Source: Polyangiaceae bacterium
GTDB lineage: Bacteria > Myxococcota_A > Polyangia > Polyangiales > Polyangiaceae
Length of the DNA stretch: 64,000 bases
Assembly (NCBI GenBank): GCA_022842465.1
Contig: JALHPN010000016.1
Span: forward strand, 1 to 64,000
Direction of reading: 5' to 3'
Position numbers and translations under genes: made by a program. Shown here in pieces: positions 63,012 through 64,000 of this stretch; position 1 is the stretch's first letter, and every line of letters begins with the position of its first letter. Below the pieces are notes generated by a model that saw only the letters and a program-made list of their open reading frames with translations, did not search any database and was not told the origin of the DNA.

Positions 63012-63662
63012 TCAGGGCTTCGCGTCGGGTTGCGCCTCGGGGGCGGCCGCGGCCACGAAGGGCAGCGCCGTCGCCGCGTCGTTCGCGCGCCGGACGCGGG
63101 GAAAGGGCTCGAGGTCGATCCCGTACCGGTTCGCGGCGTAGATCTGCGGTACGAGGAGGACGTCGGCCATCGTGAAGCGCTCGCCGTAGGCGAACGGGCC
63201 GCGGAGCCCGAGCTCGCCCTCGTAGCGCGCGAGGAGCGCCTCGAAGGCGCCGAGGCCGCGGCCGATGAAGTGGCGGAGCCACGCGAGGCGCTTCTCCTTG
63301 TCCTCGCCGACCTGCTCGAGCACGACGAGGTTCTGGAGCGGCTGGATCCCCGCATTCACGAACTGCACGAGGGCGCGGACGCGCGCGCGGTCCGCCGGAT
63401 CCTCCGGCAGGAGCGCGGGCTCGGAGAACCGCTCGTCGAGGAGCTCGAGGATCGCGACGGACTCGACGTAGGGCACGCCGTCGAGCACGAGGCACGGTAG
63501 GTACCCCATGGGGTTCTTCGCCTTGTACTCCGCGCTCCTTTGCTGGCCCTCGAGGAGGTTCACGAAGACGGGATCGTAGGCGAGGCCCTTGTAGCCGAGC
63601 GCGATGCGCACGCGATGGGATGCCGACGAGCGCCAGTACGTGTGGAGGACGATCGAGCCCAT
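63012..63662 (-). CDS. maiA: Zeta-class glutathione S-transferase / maleylacetoacetate isomerase
   Basis: 216 residues from ATG 63662 (ATG 63680 would add six). LHTYWRSSASHRVRIALGYKGL (~5-25) is the zeta-class active-site region with the catalytic Ser pair; NPMGYLPCLVLDG and VESVAILELLDERF make the rest of the thioredoxin-like half, and LVPQIYAANRYGIDLEPFP is in the helical half. Zeta-class enzymes isomerise maleylacetoacetate in tyrosine breakdown or detoxify small halogen compounds. The partner genes (hmgA, fahA) are not present here. TACCGA lies 8 nt upstream. Confidence 0.9.
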   Translation of the reverse strand: MGSIVLHTYWRSSASHRVRIALGYKGLAYDPVFVNLLEGQQRSAEYKAKNPMGYLPCLVLDGVPYVESVAILELLDERFSEPALLPEDPADRARVRALVQFVNAGIQPLQNLVVLEQVGEDKEKRLAWLRHFIGRGLGAFEALLARYEGELGLRGPFAYGERFTMADVLLVPQIYAANRYGIDLEPFPRVRRANDAATALPFVAAAAPEAQPDAKP

Positions 63663-63670
63663 GAGTCGGC

Positions 63671-63676
63671 TCGGTA
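63671..63676 (-). promoter_or_regulatory. Candidate -10 hexamer TACCGA, near-leaderless start
   Basis: TACCGA on the minus strand ends 8 nt before the ATG of the GST gene. Confidence 0.3.
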
Positions 63677-63695
63677 GCACGCCCGCCGGGAGGCG

Positions 63696-64000
63696 TCAGG
63701 TCCGGGACGAGCGCGGAACGGGCGAGGAGAGGACCGCGCGGAGCTCGCGGGTCGGGACGCCGAGCCAGCTCGCGAGGGTCGCGTCGTCGGGGCGATCGTT
63801 CCCGTTGGCCGCCGCGACTCGCGTGAGCGCGCGATCGAGCACGTCGGCGCGGATCGCGCGCGCGCCGAAGACCGGGTAGCCCATCGCCGCGTAGGCGCGC
63901 GGGTCGACGTGACGCGCGGGGACGAACGAGACCGCGCCGCGTGCCGGCGCGGCGAGCGGCGAGCGCGCCGCGTGGAAGGCCGTCGCGAGGGCGGCGCGTG
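63696..64000 (-). CDS. Partial gene, C-terminal part of unknown protein
   Basis: An open frame enters from the right edge and stops at 63696, about 100 residues visible, including PARGAVSFVPARHVDPRAYAAMGYPVFGARAIRADVL-type sequence (split) and an end rich in Pro and Ser. No family recognised. It precedes the GST gene on the same strand by 33 bp and may share its transcript. The start lies outside the window. Confidence 0.55.
   Translation of the reverse strand, partial: RAALATAFHAARSPLAAPARGAVSFVPARHVDPRAYAAMGYPVFGARAIRADVLDRALTRVAAANGNDRPDDATLASWLGVPTRELRAVLSSPVPRSSRT

Overview
The window is about 70% G+C, densely packed with genes on both strands, uses GTG and TTG starts freely, and has no insertion sequence, prophage, CRISPR array or rRNA. 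Roughly a third of the products are lipoproteins or exported proteins, many with Cys-rich or Asp/Gly/Ser-rich stretches and no recognisable enzyme domain. That, with a MopE-type metal-binding lipoprotein, a DUF4911 protein, a DUF362 protein and AddAB-like recombination genes, points to a Myxococcota (Polyangia-like) chromosome. This assignment is inferred from protein character only.

Layout. 1-3427 (minus): partial secreted matrixin-like metalloprotease, DedA membrane protein, PP2C phosphatase and ribosome recycling factor. 3583-12883 (mostly plus): Cys-rich secreted protein, 587-residue lipoprotein, Tat-exported PhoD-type phosphatase, small lipoprotein, an orphan ABC-3 metal permease (minus), an eight-repeat Cys-rich lipoprotein and an SDR-like protein with degenerate active-site motifs. 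12891-17587: small receiver-like protein, DUF4911 protein coupled to a FAD oxidoreductase, a fused m5U-methyltransferase/pseudouridine synthase and a small outer-membrane-like protein. 18001-20829: ECF sigma factor with an overlapping NrsF-like anti-sigma gene, then glycogen synthase. 20820-22920 (minus): asnS and a TruC-like pseudouridine synthase. 22980-27293: lipoproteins, acyl-CoA thioesterase and a tiny zinc-ribbon protein. 27342-31279: two overlapping Get3/ArsA-like ATPases and a three-helix membrane protein. 31366-42489: lipoprotein, dipeptide epimerase with M3 peptidase, small membrane protein, addB-addA. 42706-48643: secreted hydrolases, a DUF362 protein and unknown exported proteins. 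48688-50804: arsR-acr3-arsH. 50949-57375: exported protein, tRNA-Arg(CCU) and three GT-C-like polytopic membrane proteins. 57394-64000 (minus): envelope-related run with an HhH/coiled-coil membrane protein, phospholipase D, L,D-transpeptidase, a lipoprotein-sized exported protein overlapping an Omp85-type protein, a zeta-class GST and a partial unknown gene.

How genes work together. The clearest functional units are arsR-acr3-arsH (arsenite sensing, efflux and ArsH oxidoreductase, with no arsC), addB-addA (double-strand-break end processing), ECF sigma/NrsF, the Get3-like ATPase pair (one subunit keeps the signature P-loop lysine, the other has Ala), peptidase M3 with dipeptide epimerase (peptide breakdown), and the Omp85/L,D-transpeptidase/phospholipase D run (cell envelope).

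The observations most worth following are the RlmC-like/RluA-like fusion, which could modify adjacent 23S rRNA uridines; the asymmetric Get3-like pair; and a repeated TA-containing hexamer 6-11 nt before many start codons, which suggests frequent leaderless transcripts. All starts are inferred from sequence only.
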